From: Helichrysum umbraculigerum
Lineage: Eukaryota; Streptophyta; Magnoliopsida; Asterales; Asteraceae
DNA length: 64,000 nt
Assembly: GCA_949592205.1 (NCBI GenBank)
Contig: CATIUR010000004.1
Location: 99,483,837-99,547,836 of the forward strand
Direction of reading: 5' to 3'
Made by a program: the position numbers and the translations under genes
Notes under the pieces: generated by a model
The model's database searches: none
What the model was told of the DNA's origin: nothing
The model's input: the letters and a program-made list of their open reading frames with translations, nothing else
Shown here: positions 37,165-49,830 of the stretch, one piece after another
Layout: each line of letters starts with the position of its first letter
How positions within the stretch are numbered: position 1 is the first letter of the stretch

Positions 37165-38108
37165 CTTGTAAGAGCTATGTGTTTGTAGCTCTTTCTGGAT
37201 AGCTGTCGAAGGTGATGATTCTGTTCCTGGTGGTTGCCATCAATTTGTTTACGGGTAGAATTTGGATCAATGATTTGGTTGATAACATTACCTTTTCACA
37301 TGCCAAAATGTTTTATATATGAAAATTTCCAAATGTTTCAGAGTTTCTATATTATTTTTATATTCTATACTTAGATACGTCTATCCCTTAGTATGATACA
37401 CTATGTTGGTTTTCAAAACATGTGGCAAAGTGGGCGAGTTTGGCTGAGCTAGGTAGATTGGATATGATTTGGAAATTATCAAGTATGTTGTAAAGCCGTT
37501 GATGATTGATTTCTCACATAGCATTTTACCTGTATGCATAGAGCCTAGAACCTATTTAAATGGGAATGTCATCCGAGCCACTTGCTGAGTTCCTACTGTT
37601 GTATGTTGGTTTCATGAGTTTATGTATTGATTGGTGAATTCAGGACTCTTATGAGTTAATTGCGTTTTGCTCAGTTGATGGATTTCAGGATTTCTAAGCT
37701 TACTATATCTCTTTACTTGAACTACCTAGAATGAGGGTAACTATTATTGTGATTTTCTAATTCATCATTCCCTTAACTTAAGAGTGTTGGTTGTTCTGGC
37801 TTGGTGCATCTGTATATGCTCTATGAGAGCAATCAGTTGTGCATATATTGCCTTGCTTCTATCTCATATACATGCTGCAATTTGTTTGACTTTTTTCAGA
37901 GTCAAAGGTCTTTTTTTGGAAGATGAGCTGGTAGAATATTATAGCAGGGATGGACTCACAAGTTTTTAAGCCATGGTCATTATTACATTACAATGGGAAT
38001 ATAAAGTGAGATGTTGATCTATTCATTGTTTTAATTATAGCAGGGATGGAAGATGTTATTCTACTTACGATTGAATTGCTTCTTCCATTTTGATTAAGCT
38101 AACATATT

Positions 38109-38300
38109 GATGATACCTCACCTTCAGCTGGATTAATTGTTACCCCCGTTGCCTTTTCACTTAAACGGAAGAGCGAATCACCTCCAGATGTTCATAGTGG
38201 TGGCCAAACTTCTTCTAAATGGGCTGATGCTATAGCTTCTTTGAAGATACCAGGATGGAAGACGTTAGACTGCTCTTTTTTTGGCATGTCTGGTCCAAGT
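38109..38300 (+). pseudogene. Exon-like open stretch in the Helitron
   Basis: Open for about 64 codons, reading DDTSPSAGLIVTPVAFSLKR, then SSKWADAIASLKIPGWKTLD. Composition is protein-like and unlike the surrounding AT-rich DNA. It is probably a captured exon of an unidentified gene. Confidence 0.35.
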
Positions 38301-39891
38301 ATGCTATTGGTTTTTTTTTTCAATAAGAATGTGCAAACTGATTCTGCACGAATGTTTCATGTTTGCAACATCTTCTTTCTTTTTCTTAAAGACTTACATA
38401 TTATCTCTTAAGTATGGTTTGCTTGGTTGAACAATTGATGTAGGGCTCTTGATCTCCATGAGTACCTTTGAAATTTTATTTTTCATAATACAAGTACTGT
38501 TTCTATATCTCTATTTCTTCATCATAGAATAGTTTCTTATTGTATTCAAAAAATGGATCCCAACATTCATCATTCTGTTTCACAACTCTTTTTTATATGT
38601 GGTAATAGTCTTTTAATAGTTTGGGACCGTTGTAGCCGAAAACCCTCATTTTAATTAGGATAACAGTCTATTTCTGCATGTTCGACCCATTCTCCATCAA
38701 AAAGTCAATATGGTCGATATGTCACAACAGTTTGTTGCATTTACTTAACTATTCAATTACATTATCTTTTAGCTCTAACAACTTGCCATCTAATCACCTC
38801 CAATATAAATGACATGTTTGAACTACTTAAGTCTAAATTGTCATCTTAATTGTGTATGAGTACAGATGAAAATGACAATTAATGTTAAATGAAATGTATT
38901 AGTACATTTGAGAATCTATTATTGAAACAACATATTTCACTGCATTATCACTTCAATCTCATTGAAAAGTGACAATTTTAACTCATTACTAAATTTTGTT
39001 AACTTCACTATGCGTAGACTGATTCTCTTCGGGAGAAAACCTTATTAGAAATTCATGAAATACTGACAACACGACAATGTGGGTTGCCATAGCTAGCTAT
39101 AGGAGACTACTTTGCATGGCTTCAGGCTATCAGTACTTTATGGGTTGCAAGGCCTCGCGGAGCCCAGCCAACATGATGTGAACATATTGATCTTCCGGTA
39201 AATGCCGAATACTATTCATGTTTTTCATTTATGTACTTAGATTCATGCAGTTTTGCTGATAAGATCGCAACAAGTGTAACATAATCACATACAAATTAAC
39301 GTTTGTAAACTAATAATATTTTGAAAAAGGTATAATGATCTCGCCCGCAAATTTTACGGGTTATGATCTAGTATATATATGTATATATGTTAGTTTATTT
39401 ATATTAAAATATATATTTATCACATAAATTGAGTAGTTTGTAGTTTAGACTTCAACAACAAGATATAAACTATCTATTACGTAGTATCATTTTTAGTAGT
39501 ATTTATGCAAGTTTTTTTCTTCTATTTTTAAGTTTTGGCAAAAAGCGAAAAACCGGCCAAACCGAACCGGTTTTCGCGGTTCGGTCCGGTTCGTATTTTA
39601 CCAAACCGTCAACTACCGGTTCGGATTGAATTTTTTCACCAAAAACTAGCCGGACCGGACCGTGAACACCCCTAATCATTATGGTTAAATTCATTTTATC
39701 ATCTTATGCGAAGTTTTATTAATCCTGAATGACGTTGAATTAATATGTATCCACCGATAACAAATGAACTTTAGAATACAATATTTTACTCTTATTTAAA
39801 TTTTAGTTTAATTTATTAAACTACGTGAATCACCCTTTTGATGAATCATTTTCGCATGATCTATAATGACACAATCATACACTACGTTTTA

Positions 39892-40074
39892 CTCTCTTCG
39901 TCTCGATCAAAGTTGTGTGTACATAGTTTTAGAATTTCTCACGAACAACATTTTTCACCAATCAAATATCATCTCTATCCACTAAACTTTTTTTTGATTG
40001 GTTGAACATGAAAGTGGACACTTATAATGAAACAATCCAAACTAATAACGTAGACACTTGTAGGACGGAGGAAG
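39892..40074. mobile_element. Stowaway MITE (copy A, first)
   Basis: 183 bp between TA dinucleotides, CTCTCTTCGTCTCGA to GGACGGAGGAAG. Orthologous position to 49429-49611. Confidence 0.85.
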
Positions 40075-40101
40075 TATCTTTTATGAGACTATATGTTACT
40101 A

Positions 40102-40293
40102 CCCCCGTCCCATTTAAAATGTCCACTTTGACTTTACACGTAGTTTTAGGATTTTCCACTAAATACACTTTTCACCAATCAAATATTAAATCTACCATTA
40201 AAATCTTTTTTGATCGGTTAAATATCAAAGTGGACATTTATAATGGGACATCCCAAAATAATAATGTGAACATTTTAAATGGAACAGATGGAG
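40102..40293. mobile_element. Stowaway MITE (copy A, second)
   Basis: 192 bp flanked by TA, CCCCCGTCCCATTTAAAATG to CATTTTAAATGGAACAG. Counterpart of 49639-49830. Confidence 0.87.
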
Positions 40294-40559
40294 TATGTTT
40301 GAACGATTTTGGGCCTTTTGGCCGCCTCAATTTTAATATTTAAGCTTTGTCCCTGATTACCATATAGACGCATTGTCATTGACCATATAGTATAATACCC
40401 ACATTAAGGCGTTAAGCGCAGTGTCAATAGTTTATTACAACATCGTGTAATTACTAATCTTATAAATAATCAACTTGTTAAGCACCGTGTATTCGTGTTA
40501 AACTAATCTTCCATTAAAGAATCAACTTGTTTAATTAGTCTTTAGTTGTGAATACAATG

Positions 40560-41483
40560 TAGGGGTGGGCAATATACGGTTTGAAACCGTTTAAACCGAA
40601 AAATCGAACCGAATAAAACCGATTTTAGTCCGAACCGATTTCAAATTCGGTTTTTGGTTTGGTTTTAACCGAAACCGAATTCATTAAACGGTTTACGGTT
40701 CGGTTAATGGTTTCAAAAAAAAATTAAACGGTTAAACCGAACACCGAATTCAAAAATACTATACTTTTTTTTTTTAATTTTTAAATATATGTATGATGTA
40801 TAATTAGTAATAATAAATAATAATTCTTATATTATATTTTGTATAATTCTTCATCAAAACTATAAACTAAATAACATTAGTCAAAGTGGTTTACGATGAT
40901 CTATTTAGTCGGTGTTCTTGAGTGCAATTCATAAGATGTCCTTGTACTACTATTTAAATAAAGTTTGTTTTGCTTAACATATTTCAACCTTTAAGTCATG
41001 TGCAAATCATCTAAGTTCTTAACTGTTTTAAGACACAACACTTATTATAAGAGAGCCTTTTGTGGGTTATATGTTAATGTTTTTAATAATTTCACGTTGA
41101 GTTTGTTTTAAATATTATGGTTGTACAATGCTTGATCGAATGAATTTTGAAGAGTTGGTATTTGTTAAATTAATATATAGCATTTGTATGTTTTTAATAA
41201 ACACTTGAGTCAGAAATATAATGCACGACGCTATGTAATTAAAATGGCAAACCACTTTGACTAATGTTCTTTAGTTTATATTTTGCACAAGAAACTCCAA
41301 TTCGATTTTTGGTTTCAAACCGGTTTCAAACCGAAACTGAACCGTATTCCAAGTCAGTTTTCGGTTCGGTTAAATACACTGAATTCGGTGTACAGTTCGG
41401 TTTACGGTTTGGTTCCCAAAAATTTCCAAACCGAGGAAACCGAACCGAATTCAAACCGTAGACCGCACCGATGGACACCCCTA
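40560..41483. mobile_element. hAT element copy 2
   Basis: Starts TAGGGGTGGGCAATATACGG and ends GATGGACACCCCTA. By eye it differs from copy 1 (32171-33101) by roughly fifteen substitutions and a 7-bp indel, in the same orientation. Flanks (ATACAATG left, CCATGACT right) do not match, unlike copy 1, suggesting a rearrangement at this insertion. Confidence 0.88.
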
Positions 41484-43785
41484 CCATGACTGATAGAGTG
41501 AATCCCTCTATAAACACCCGTAACACAATAAAATATGAACATCATTTCTTAAATCGGCTTTAATTTAAAAACAAGAAAGAAAAATAAACACCACAAGCGT
41601 CTCCATCGCCACATATGATTATATGGCAACACGGCTAACCCTGAACTCGATACTTGTAGTTATGAGTTATGACACTCTGTCATGAGCTCCACAACGAGCC
41701 CATGACAGATCGACTACAAAGCCTAAATCAGCATTAAATGTAATAATATAGCCCCAATTACAAAAGAATATGATCACACAAACTATAACTCTTGGGAAAT
41801 ATAGAAATTTACATTACAATGACTTTTTGATTATTAAACGGATTATAGTACAAATTAGCTGGGCCTTCCAACGTAAGGGGGCATCAGAGTAACCCAAAAG
41901 CCACGGCCCAATATATTCGATCTTCAAATGCTTGTTACTTCTTTCTAAAGAAAACGTTTTGTTATCACTAGGATCACGAATACAACACAATAATTAGAGA
42001 AAATTTTGCTAGCCACTTGAGTTTATTTGTTCGTCATAACATTTTAACCGAGGTTTGATGTATTTTAGAACCGAATTACTAACTAATATTTATATGTTTT
42101 CATTTTGAGCCTTGTTTTAGATACCTCGATGGATCAAATGTAACATCTCAATTCTCATGTGACAACTTGCAATTCTTATACTTTTAGAGGTGTCTTTAAC
42201 CAGGTGTTTGCAATTGCTTAAGTAAGTGCTTATTAGCTTATTTGCTTATTTTGACAGCAGATAAGCAAATCCAAACACCTTTACGAAAACTGCTTATTTG
42301 CTTATTTACTAAGGAATAAGCATTTAAAAATAAGTAATGGACTACCTACTTATTTTTTAAGTATACAAGTGTTAGAAAATAAGTCGGCCCAAACATCCTC
42401 TTAATTTTTTGGTCTTTACAAAGAAAATAAAAAATATCTTAGAATATGTCAATTAGGTACATAAAAATCAAATATCTTGGAAATATATTTTAAATACCAC
42501 AATAGGATAGTAGTAATTATTTTGTATGTCTGGAAATTAAAATGTATATATGTCCTTATACAAATATAGGAATGACGACAAATCTTATCTTATTTAATAA
42601 TATGTCGATTGTCTACGATGGCTGCAAACTAACAGATTTTTTTATCCAGTCTCTGGTACGCGTGTCCCATTTCTTAATCCTATATAAAATCATGTGGTCA
42701 TATAAAGTCGTCATTATTAGCTAGGTTTTTGACACTCAAATGTTAGATGACAAGTTTTTCTAGTTGCCGATCCAATTAAAAAAAAAAAGACTAAATAGTA
42801 GCTACTGAACATATTTAACATATGTGCGATGGTTTTTAGGTTGACATTTAATAAAATCTAATGGTAGTTACGGAAAACGTGTTTACTTTGTTATAAAATT
42901 TTTCTAAGAAAACAGAAAAATTGGATGACATGTTTAGCTTGTGATTTTTCGAAGAAGTTAGCTAAAAAAATTGAATGTATGATGAAATGTTCATTATATT
43001 TCCTATTTTAGAAAATGAAAGCTGCAACTCTTACATTTGAACACATATATAAGGCTATTGAAAAATAGATTAAGAAGAATGAAGATAATTTTTCGTAACT
43101 AGACACGGCTTAAGCAACTCAAGTTCAGATTAATGTTCCTATTCTTAACCGCCAACTTGAAGATCTGTGGATCACTAGTATCAAAAACAGTTTTGCGTAA
43201 GATCACAAAAAAAGTAACACCAACACATGTGTTTAAGTATGAAAAGTTATTGATATGATGTGTCTATAGACATAAAACTAGGCCTAAAGAATTAATTGTT
43301 GTACATATAAAGTGATTTGTGAGTACAATGAGAAAAAATAAGTAAAATCCATATTTTAAAAGTGTATGATTCCTTGATTAGGCATAAATTTAAGCATATA
43401 CTTTTATATAAATTAGAATTACTCCTTGAAAATTGTACTTCATTCGTTCCATTTTCATTGTCCATGTTACTATATTTGTTTGTTACAAAAAAAATTTATA
43501 CTTGCAAAAAATTACTATTAAAAATCATTAAACTCTCTATTTTACCTTCATTTCTCTAAATCATTTACTTCTCAATATTTTTTTAGTTAAACTTCTCTTA
43601 ATCATAAAGGTAAAACAGACATTTATCTCATTTATTTAAAATCCAATATAAATTGTTAGTGGACAATAATAACAGGATGAATGTGAATTAGAGAGCTAAT
43701 CGTATTTCAACAATATCTAACGGTACTTAATTATGGTAGTTGAAAAACCCAGCATTAAATGATTGAGCTTTCGATAGAGGAATGT
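41484..43785. other. Intergenic, old MITEs only
   Basis: No gene. About 42196-42405 carries GCTTATTTGCTTATT repeats between CAGGTGTTTG and CAAACATCC, like a worn hAT MITE. About 43439-43682 has Stowaway-like ends (CTTCATTCGTTCC and GGATGAATG). Confidence 0.4.
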
Positions 43786-43795
43786 AATAGCGATG

Positions 43796-44212
43796 TTTTT
43801 TTTTTTTTTTTCCGATAAATATAACTTGTATATATAATTCTTTCAACAACTATTGAAAGAAACATACCAAATTACAATCTGACTGTTCTTTCAACAAAAA
43901 CAAAATCACACAACACTACTTTGATAAAAGCCTAATCGATGCCACTTAAAACTATAAAAGAGATCAAGGTTGAGAATCCCATACGTAAAACTGGAGAGGT
44001 AGACACATTCCAAAAGTGGAAGCCCATAAAAAAATCTTTCATTTTGATGTTGCGAGCGATAGTTGCCGGGCATTAGAATTTTCCATTGAAAACCGCTTCG
44101 TTCCTAGCCAACCAAATCGACCATATGGTACAAGGGCCAATAAGACTCCAAAACTTTTTGGCCTTAATTCCCATCCCTTGATTCCATTCCTCGACCATAT
44201 GGTACAAAGGCC
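43796..44212 (-). mobile_element. 5'-truncated LINE
   Basis: On the minus strand it encodes a C-terminal LINE ORF2 piece (IGPCTIWSIWLARNEAVFNG, typical of the zinc-finger/RVT tail) and ends in a 16-base A tail (T-run at 43796-43811). AATAGCGATG target duplications lie at 43786-43795 and 44213-44222. A TCGACCATATGGTACAA block occurs twice inside it. Confidence 0.85.
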
Positions 44213-44241
44213 AATAGCGATGTGTGTTGGTTATATTTCTA

Positions 44242-44502
44242 GGGTCCATATTTACATACCCCATTTTTTGTACTTTTACCTATCTCCTACCCTTCCTCAC
44301 CCATCTAATCAATCACATCATGCTTTTATTTTTTATTTTCTGGGTATACCCCATCTTTTTCTATTTCCTACCCTCTGTTTAATCTAAAACTGAAACTGAT
44401 TTTGTACTGAACTGGACCGATCTTAGATAAAACTGGACTGAACGAGAACTGGAGGTGGGTCAGGGCTATCCCCTGTAATTTGGGGGTATGTTTATAATTC
44501 CC
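44242..44502. mobile_element. Mutator-type MITE, family M1
   Basis: Ends GGGTCCATATTTACATACCC and GGGGGTATGTTTATAATTCC, flanked by ATATTTCTA/CTATTTCTA (8 of 9). Shares the core CTAAAACTGAAACTGATT with 53255-53477 and 53594-53787. Confidence 0.75.
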
Positions 44503-45829
44503 CTATTTCTAACATTTGAATTATTTACGTTTTGTTTGCTTATGGTTACAGCCTTAATTAGTAACGTTTAAGTGTTATTAACATCAATCGACAATAGTGA
44601 AGACCACAAGGAGTTAGCAAACACGATACGTAGTACACACCCTTCGACAAACAAATGGCAAACATTCGCTGTTTATGGATTTATTTTATGATCTCCGGCC
44701 TTGTGCTCATCTATGTCGATCGGTGTTAGTTATGTTGGTCACTTGGTTATGCATCAGATGAAAATGTTGTTGCCCAAGGAGATGGAGTTTCACAACGAAC
44801 AATAATACGTAAATACGTAATACGTGGCTAATCAAGTATTAATAATGAATTTTATATACATATATATTTCTTCATGTTTTAGAGATTTTCCCTTATAGCT
44901 GTAGAAAAGAATGTTGTTAGAATTTTTGATTGCAACTACTCCGTATTAAACTACGTATAGTAGATGCTTTTTAGGTTTTTGAACTTTTAATATTGTGGGA
45001 TGCTTGGTTTTTCACATTCATTGGATCGATAGATTTAACTTGTGGCTGAAAATGGAGATTGTAGCTTAAGATTGTACTTGACTTAGCTTCTATTTCAAAC
45101 GACTTTACAAGATTCTTTTTCCAACAATCTCTATCTTTTTGAGGTTACCAAATAGGACTTCTAATTTACAAGGACTAAAGATTATTAGAATTTCAATCTC
45201 TTATAATTCCGTAAATTCCCATCGGCCAAAAACACACCCCTAAATCTGATTGTGGTGATTTGGTGTTTACAAAGAAACATGTTAATTTATTATAGGTTTA
45301 CAACTTTACATATTAATATTAAATATTAATACAATTTTGTTAACAATAATCGAAAATAAACTAAACTTGAATTACTACAAAAGTAGGTGTATCCCTCACA
45401 TAAGCTTGTATAATATGAAGAACGCCTTATGGATGACTTTTATGCGCATGTCAACTACATCGTATATTCATATCGTGACTAGGTCACGCAAACATCCCGT
45501 CGATCGATACATTTATTTGTGTATACATCATTAGCTGTCTTAATAATTTAATACTGTATTTTTTATGAAGTCTTTATAATTTAATTTATTCATTTTCATT
45601 AATAATGTGGACACTCGTCCATTTTCTACAAGTTTTCTCATTAGGTCATTTGTCAGACGGTGACACCAAGTTCTTTGAGCCCCTCAACTTTTGATAATTT
45701 ATATAGAGGTTTGCTATCATATTCAAGCTCTGAGTAAAGGCTAAGTGTACCGTTATAACTCTACAGTTTTAGTGCACGGAATATTTTCTCCTTTATTAGT
45801 CAAATAAGTGTGATTAGTTTTAATAATTT
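44503..45829. other. AT-rich intergenic
   Basis: No gene or clear mobile element recognised. Confidence 0.4.
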
Positions 45830-46705
45830 GGGAGAATTTCATATATATCCTTGCAAACTTCTTAAATTACGTCAACATCATTACAATATTTAATATTACA
45901 TCAATATCCTCTGAAATCTTCAAGATATTCGTTGATATCCAAATATGGATATTTATAATTAAACGAGTTTCATAAATATAACTCTTATTAAATATATAAT
46001 AACAATTTAAATGACATTTTTACCCTTTTTTTAATAAACTATTGGTATTATTACAATCTTCAATGTGGTTAACGATCTATAACTGGATTCTCCTTAATAA
46101 TATTTTTTCCCCCTCATTGTATGCTTATCATTGAGTTCATTATACGATCATAAATGATATGAATATATATACCGATGTGTATATGCACACCAAAAAGACA
46201 CTATTATATGCCGTTGAACTTTAGGATCTAAGACTTCTATTAAATATTCATATGAAGGCCAGGAGCCACTTTACGATATAAATGAAAAAAAAAAAAAAAA
46301 AAACTCGGGTTTTATTACTATAATTATTGATGGACACAAACTCAAATGTTGTATTATATTAGAAAATTTCATTTTGCATTAGAAATCACACATTCAAATA
46401 TTGAATTACGCATGTGGTTAATATTCATATTCATAATTTGTGAAGAATAGTGAAGTGATGTTGAATTAGGTGTACAGGGAAAGTGTGTTTAATTTAGGAG
46501 AAGAAGTGTATATATGTCAATTAGCTTACTAGTTTATATTTTGATAAAATGTAAATTAATTAAGATCATTTTATTATATTAAAAATAAATATTTGCATAT
46601 AAATGAGTATTTTGAAGATTTCCAAGGATATTAATGTAATATTAAATTTTATAAGGATATTGATGTAATTTAATAATTTTGCAAGGATATACATGAAATT
46701 CTTCC
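45830..46705. mobile_element. Long terminal-inverted-repeat element
   Basis: About 80 bp at each end are inverted copies: GGGAGAATTTCATATATATC at the left and GATATACATGAAATTCTTCC at the right, continuing through ATTACATCAATATCC. AATTT flanks both sides. Interior non-coding with an A19 run at 46286-46304. A Mutator-like or foldback class is likely; the short flank leaves this open. Confidence 0.7.
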
Positions 46706-47029
46706 AATTTGTTTGGTTTAACCATGTCATCAACCACCAACCATCAATTAATTATGGGTCATTGTCAAACAGTTCTAATAGCATGTTCAATTCTTTACAT
46801 GCTTACTCACGAACATTCTGGGATCATGGATGAAGACACTGCCTTTCCTTATAAGCTGCTTTAATTTATAATTATCTACAACAAATCAATGAATTTGTTA
46901 TACAAAGACATTATCGATCTCCAATTTACACTTGATGTAGAGAAGTTTTCTATGGCCCAGAAAAGAATTTTATGAAATGAACGAAACTAAAATTGAATTT
47001 GGACTTGCTTATAAATTGGTTGGTATGGA

Positions 47030-47180
47030 AACGAATGGCTCTTGGTCTAGCGGTATGAGAGGGACCCTTTAACCTAGAGGTTGAGGGTTCAAGTCTCACT
47101 TGAGGCAGTGAGTTGTAAATATTCGTGGTGATCGTACATAATCGTGTGTTAAATTGTAGGTTTGCTTGGAAAAAAAAATA
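47030..47180 (+). mobile_element. SINE with intact target duplication
   Basis: 151 bp with tRNA-like promoter boxes (TGGTCTAGCGGTATGAG and GGGTTCAAGTCTC), a short A-tail, and 11-bp duplications GTTGGTATGGA at 47019-47029 and 47181-47191. Confidence 0.9.
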
Positions 47181-47191
47181 GTTGGTATGGA

Positions 47192-47687
47192 GCATCGAAT
47201 TGTGTTTGGTTTTGTGGGTGAATCATCATCGCTCGCGCGTTCGAGGTGGGGAAGTTCAGTTGGCGGGCGAGAAATTGTATAATTGATTATAAATGTTGTT
47301 AATTGTATGTGGTTGAGACATTTTTTGTGTTTGATATGATTGAAGATGGAGTTTAGTGCTTGGTGATAGATTAAATCGAGAAAGAAGCATGTAATGTGTT
47401 TAAAATAGGTAGAATGATGTGTGATGATTTGAAAAGAGCTGTGTATGTAATTATAATCTGTTAGAAAATGGAAAAAGAAGTAGATTCATTGTTGTTATAT
47501 TCTTTTGTAAAAAGTCATTAATAAGGCACCGTTTTCGATCGTCAATATTGTAGAGAAAAAAAGAAGCCACCCACCACACACTAATCTCCCAAACCGCACA
47601 TCACGACCTCAAAACACAATCGTGCCTATAATGTTACACGTTCTGAGATTCAAAATGGGCCGACACATGCACCGTAGCGTGCCACCC
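47192..47687. other. Intergenic
   Basis: GTGA-rich and purine-rich; no gene recognised. Confidence 0.35.
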
Positions 47688-47695
47688 CTCTGGGG

Positions 47696-48335
47696 CAGGG
47701 GCGGTACCAGAAAAATAATCATACGGGGGCGAACTTTTAGCCGGTGGATACTTACATGTTTTTTTTTTTCCCTTTGAGTAATAAGGTAAACTAGACTAAG
47801 CTTATCTCGCTCACACGACAATACTCGGCAGAGATTAAAAATGTAGATGTAATAAACTAACAAAAGTTTTAGTTGCCATTAACGAGTTCGTCTTTATATT
47901 TATTTTCTATTATTTTTGTATTTTGAAACCTATAGTTTTTTGTATTTTAACCTTCTTTTATAGAGGAAAAAAAATAGAAAGACAAGATGACCATATAAGT
48001 TACAAACTTATATTATTCTTTTGAAATAGTATTAGTTTGTATAACTAAATAGTACATAGTACATATAGTATAAGAAAAAAGTAGGATCACACTAGATAGA
48101 AATAAAAGAGACATTGAAGGGGGAGCTGGATAAGAATAGTTGTTGATCAAAGAAAGAAAAAAAACATAAGAGACTAGGATCGAACATGCAACCAATTGAC
48201 TTAATGGATGGAACTCAACCACTAGTCTAGGAGGGCAACATCAAATAATTCCAACATTTTATATATATAACCTTAGCTAAACAAAATCTAGTGTAGGCAG
48301 CAGCCCACGCTGCCTACACCGTGGTACCGCCACTG
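47696..48335. mobile_element. hAT element, 640 bp
   Basis: CAGGGGCGGTACCAG at the left, GTGGTACCGCCACTG at the right, and exact 8-bp duplications CTCTGGGG (47688-47695 and 48336-48343). No transposase. Confidence 0.9.
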
Positions 48336-48744
48336 CTCTGGGGCAACTTTGAACCCCAAATGTTCATTACAATCAAGGACGGAGGTTTTTGAAGGGAGGG
48401 AGGGGTCATGGCCCTCAAAAACTTTTGTTCTTAATATCAAAATTCTAGTATCTAGGGATCATGTATTACAATTTTCATTTTAACACCCAAATTAATTAAT
48501 TAATTAGAATGTGTTCGGAGTTAGGGTTTTTAAATTATGATGTTCAAACTCCTCCAACTCTTTGTTTTCTTGCGCTGCATCTATATTGGTTTTTCAAGAT
48601 TTTAAACTTTCATTGTCTCTCCAAGAATACAAGGTTTATTTTAATTATCTTGTATAATTTGGATATAATATATATTATTTCATTAAATTTTAACATTAAT
48701 TTTTAGTTCCATACTTTCATTAAATAGCCTGGATTCATCGTTAT

Positions 48745-49217
48745 TTAGGGTGTTCACAAAACCGGTAAAACTGCGAAAACCGACCGAACCGTGTCAACTG
48801 GTCCGGTCCGGTTTGATTCTTGACGGTTCGGTTCGCGGTTTCAAAAATACTAAACCGGATTGAACCGGTCCGGTCTACGGTTTTTATTAGAAACCGACCG
48901 TTTAAACCGGACCGGACCGTTTAGTAGTATATGTTAGTTTATTTATATTAAAATATATATTTATCACATAAATTGAGTAGTTTGTAGTTTAGACTTCAAC
49001 AACAAGATATAAACTATCTATTACGTAGTATCATTTTTAGTAGTATTTATGCAAGTTTTTTCCTTCTATTTTTAAGTTTTTGCAAAAAGCGAAAAACCAG
49101 CCAAACCGAACCGGTTTTTGCGGTTCGGTCCGGTTTGTATTTTATCAAACCGTCAACTATTGGTTCGGATTGAATTTTTGCCAAAAACTAGCCGGACTGG
49201 ATCGTGTACACCCCTAA
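48745..49217. mobile_element. hAT element in copy B
   Basis: TTAGGGTGTTCAC to GTGTACACCCCTAA, flanked by TCGTTAT and TCATTAT. Counterpart of the Helitron-split element at 33759-39675. Confidence 0.85.
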
Positions 49218-49428
49218 TCATTATGGTTAAATTCATTTTATCATCCTATGCGAAGTTTTATTAATCCTGAATGACTTTGAAGTAATATGTATCCACCGAT
49301 AACAAATGAACTTTAGAATACAATATTTTATTCTTATTTAAATTTTAGTTTATTAAACTACGTGAATCACCCTTTTGTTGAATCATTATCGCATGATCTA
49401 TAATGACACAATCATACACTACGTTTTA

Positions 49429-49611
49429 CTCCGTTCGTCTCAGTCAAAGTTGTGTGTACACAGTTTTAGGATTTCCCACGAACAACATTTTTCACCAATC
49501 AAATATCATCTCTATCCACTAAACTTTTTTTTGATTGGTTGAACATGAAAGTGGACACTTATAATGGAACAATCCAAACTAATAACGTAGACACTTGTAG
49601 GACGGAGGAAG
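49429..49611. mobile_element. Stowaway MITE (copy B, first)
   Basis: CTCCGTTCGTCTCAG to GGACGGAGGAAG with flanking TA. Confidence 0.87.
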
Positions 49612-49638
49612 TATCTTTTATGAGACTATATGTTACTA

Positions 49639-49830
49639 CCTCCGTCCCATTTAAAATGTCCACTTTGACTTTACACGTAGTTTTAGGATTTTCCACTAAA
49701 TACATTTTTCACCAATCAAATATTATATATACCATTAAAATCTTTTTTGATTGGTTAAATATCAAAGTGGACATTTATAATGGGACCTCTCAAAATAATA
49801 ATGTGAACATTTTAAATGGAACAGAGGGAA
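49639..49830. mobile_element. Stowaway MITE (copy B, second)
   Basis: CCTCCGTCCCATTTAAAATG to AATGGAACAGAGGGAA with flanking TA. Confidence 0.87.

Larger units (their letters stand above)
33980..39371 (+). mobile_element. Helitron, 5392 bp, complete termini
   Basis: Starts A|TCTCTTTAATATTAAAATAG. It ends with imperfect hairpin CCCGCAAATTTTACGGG, seven bases, CTAG|T. Copy B of the duplicated segment has no Helitron at this place, which confirms a single insertion. There is no RepHel ORF. It contains an internal tandem duplication (34538-34722), a nested hAT (36223-37164), and exon-like pieces at 35500-35680 and 38109-38300. Confidence 0.88.
33759..39675. mobile_element. hAT element split by a Helitron
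   Basis: Left end TTGGGGTGTTCAC, right end GTGAACACCCCTAA, with TCATTAT on both sides (33752-33758, 39676-39682). Subterminal AACCGG-type repeats. The uninterrupted counterpart is 48745-49217 (473 bp). Confidence 0.85.
33514..40559. repeat. Duplicated segment, copy A (Helitron-split)
   Basis: Outside the Helitron 33980-39371, this matches 48509-50091 collinearly, from ATGTGTTCGGAGTTAGGG to GAATACAATG, including one hAT and two Stowaway elements at equivalent positions. The right end falls exactly at the boundary of hAT copy 2 (40560). Confidence 0.9.

Noticed and set aside
40002..40343. 113-codon ORF, repeated at 49539-49880
   Set aside because: Spans two adjacent Stowaway MITEs in both duplicated copies; no protein-like composition.
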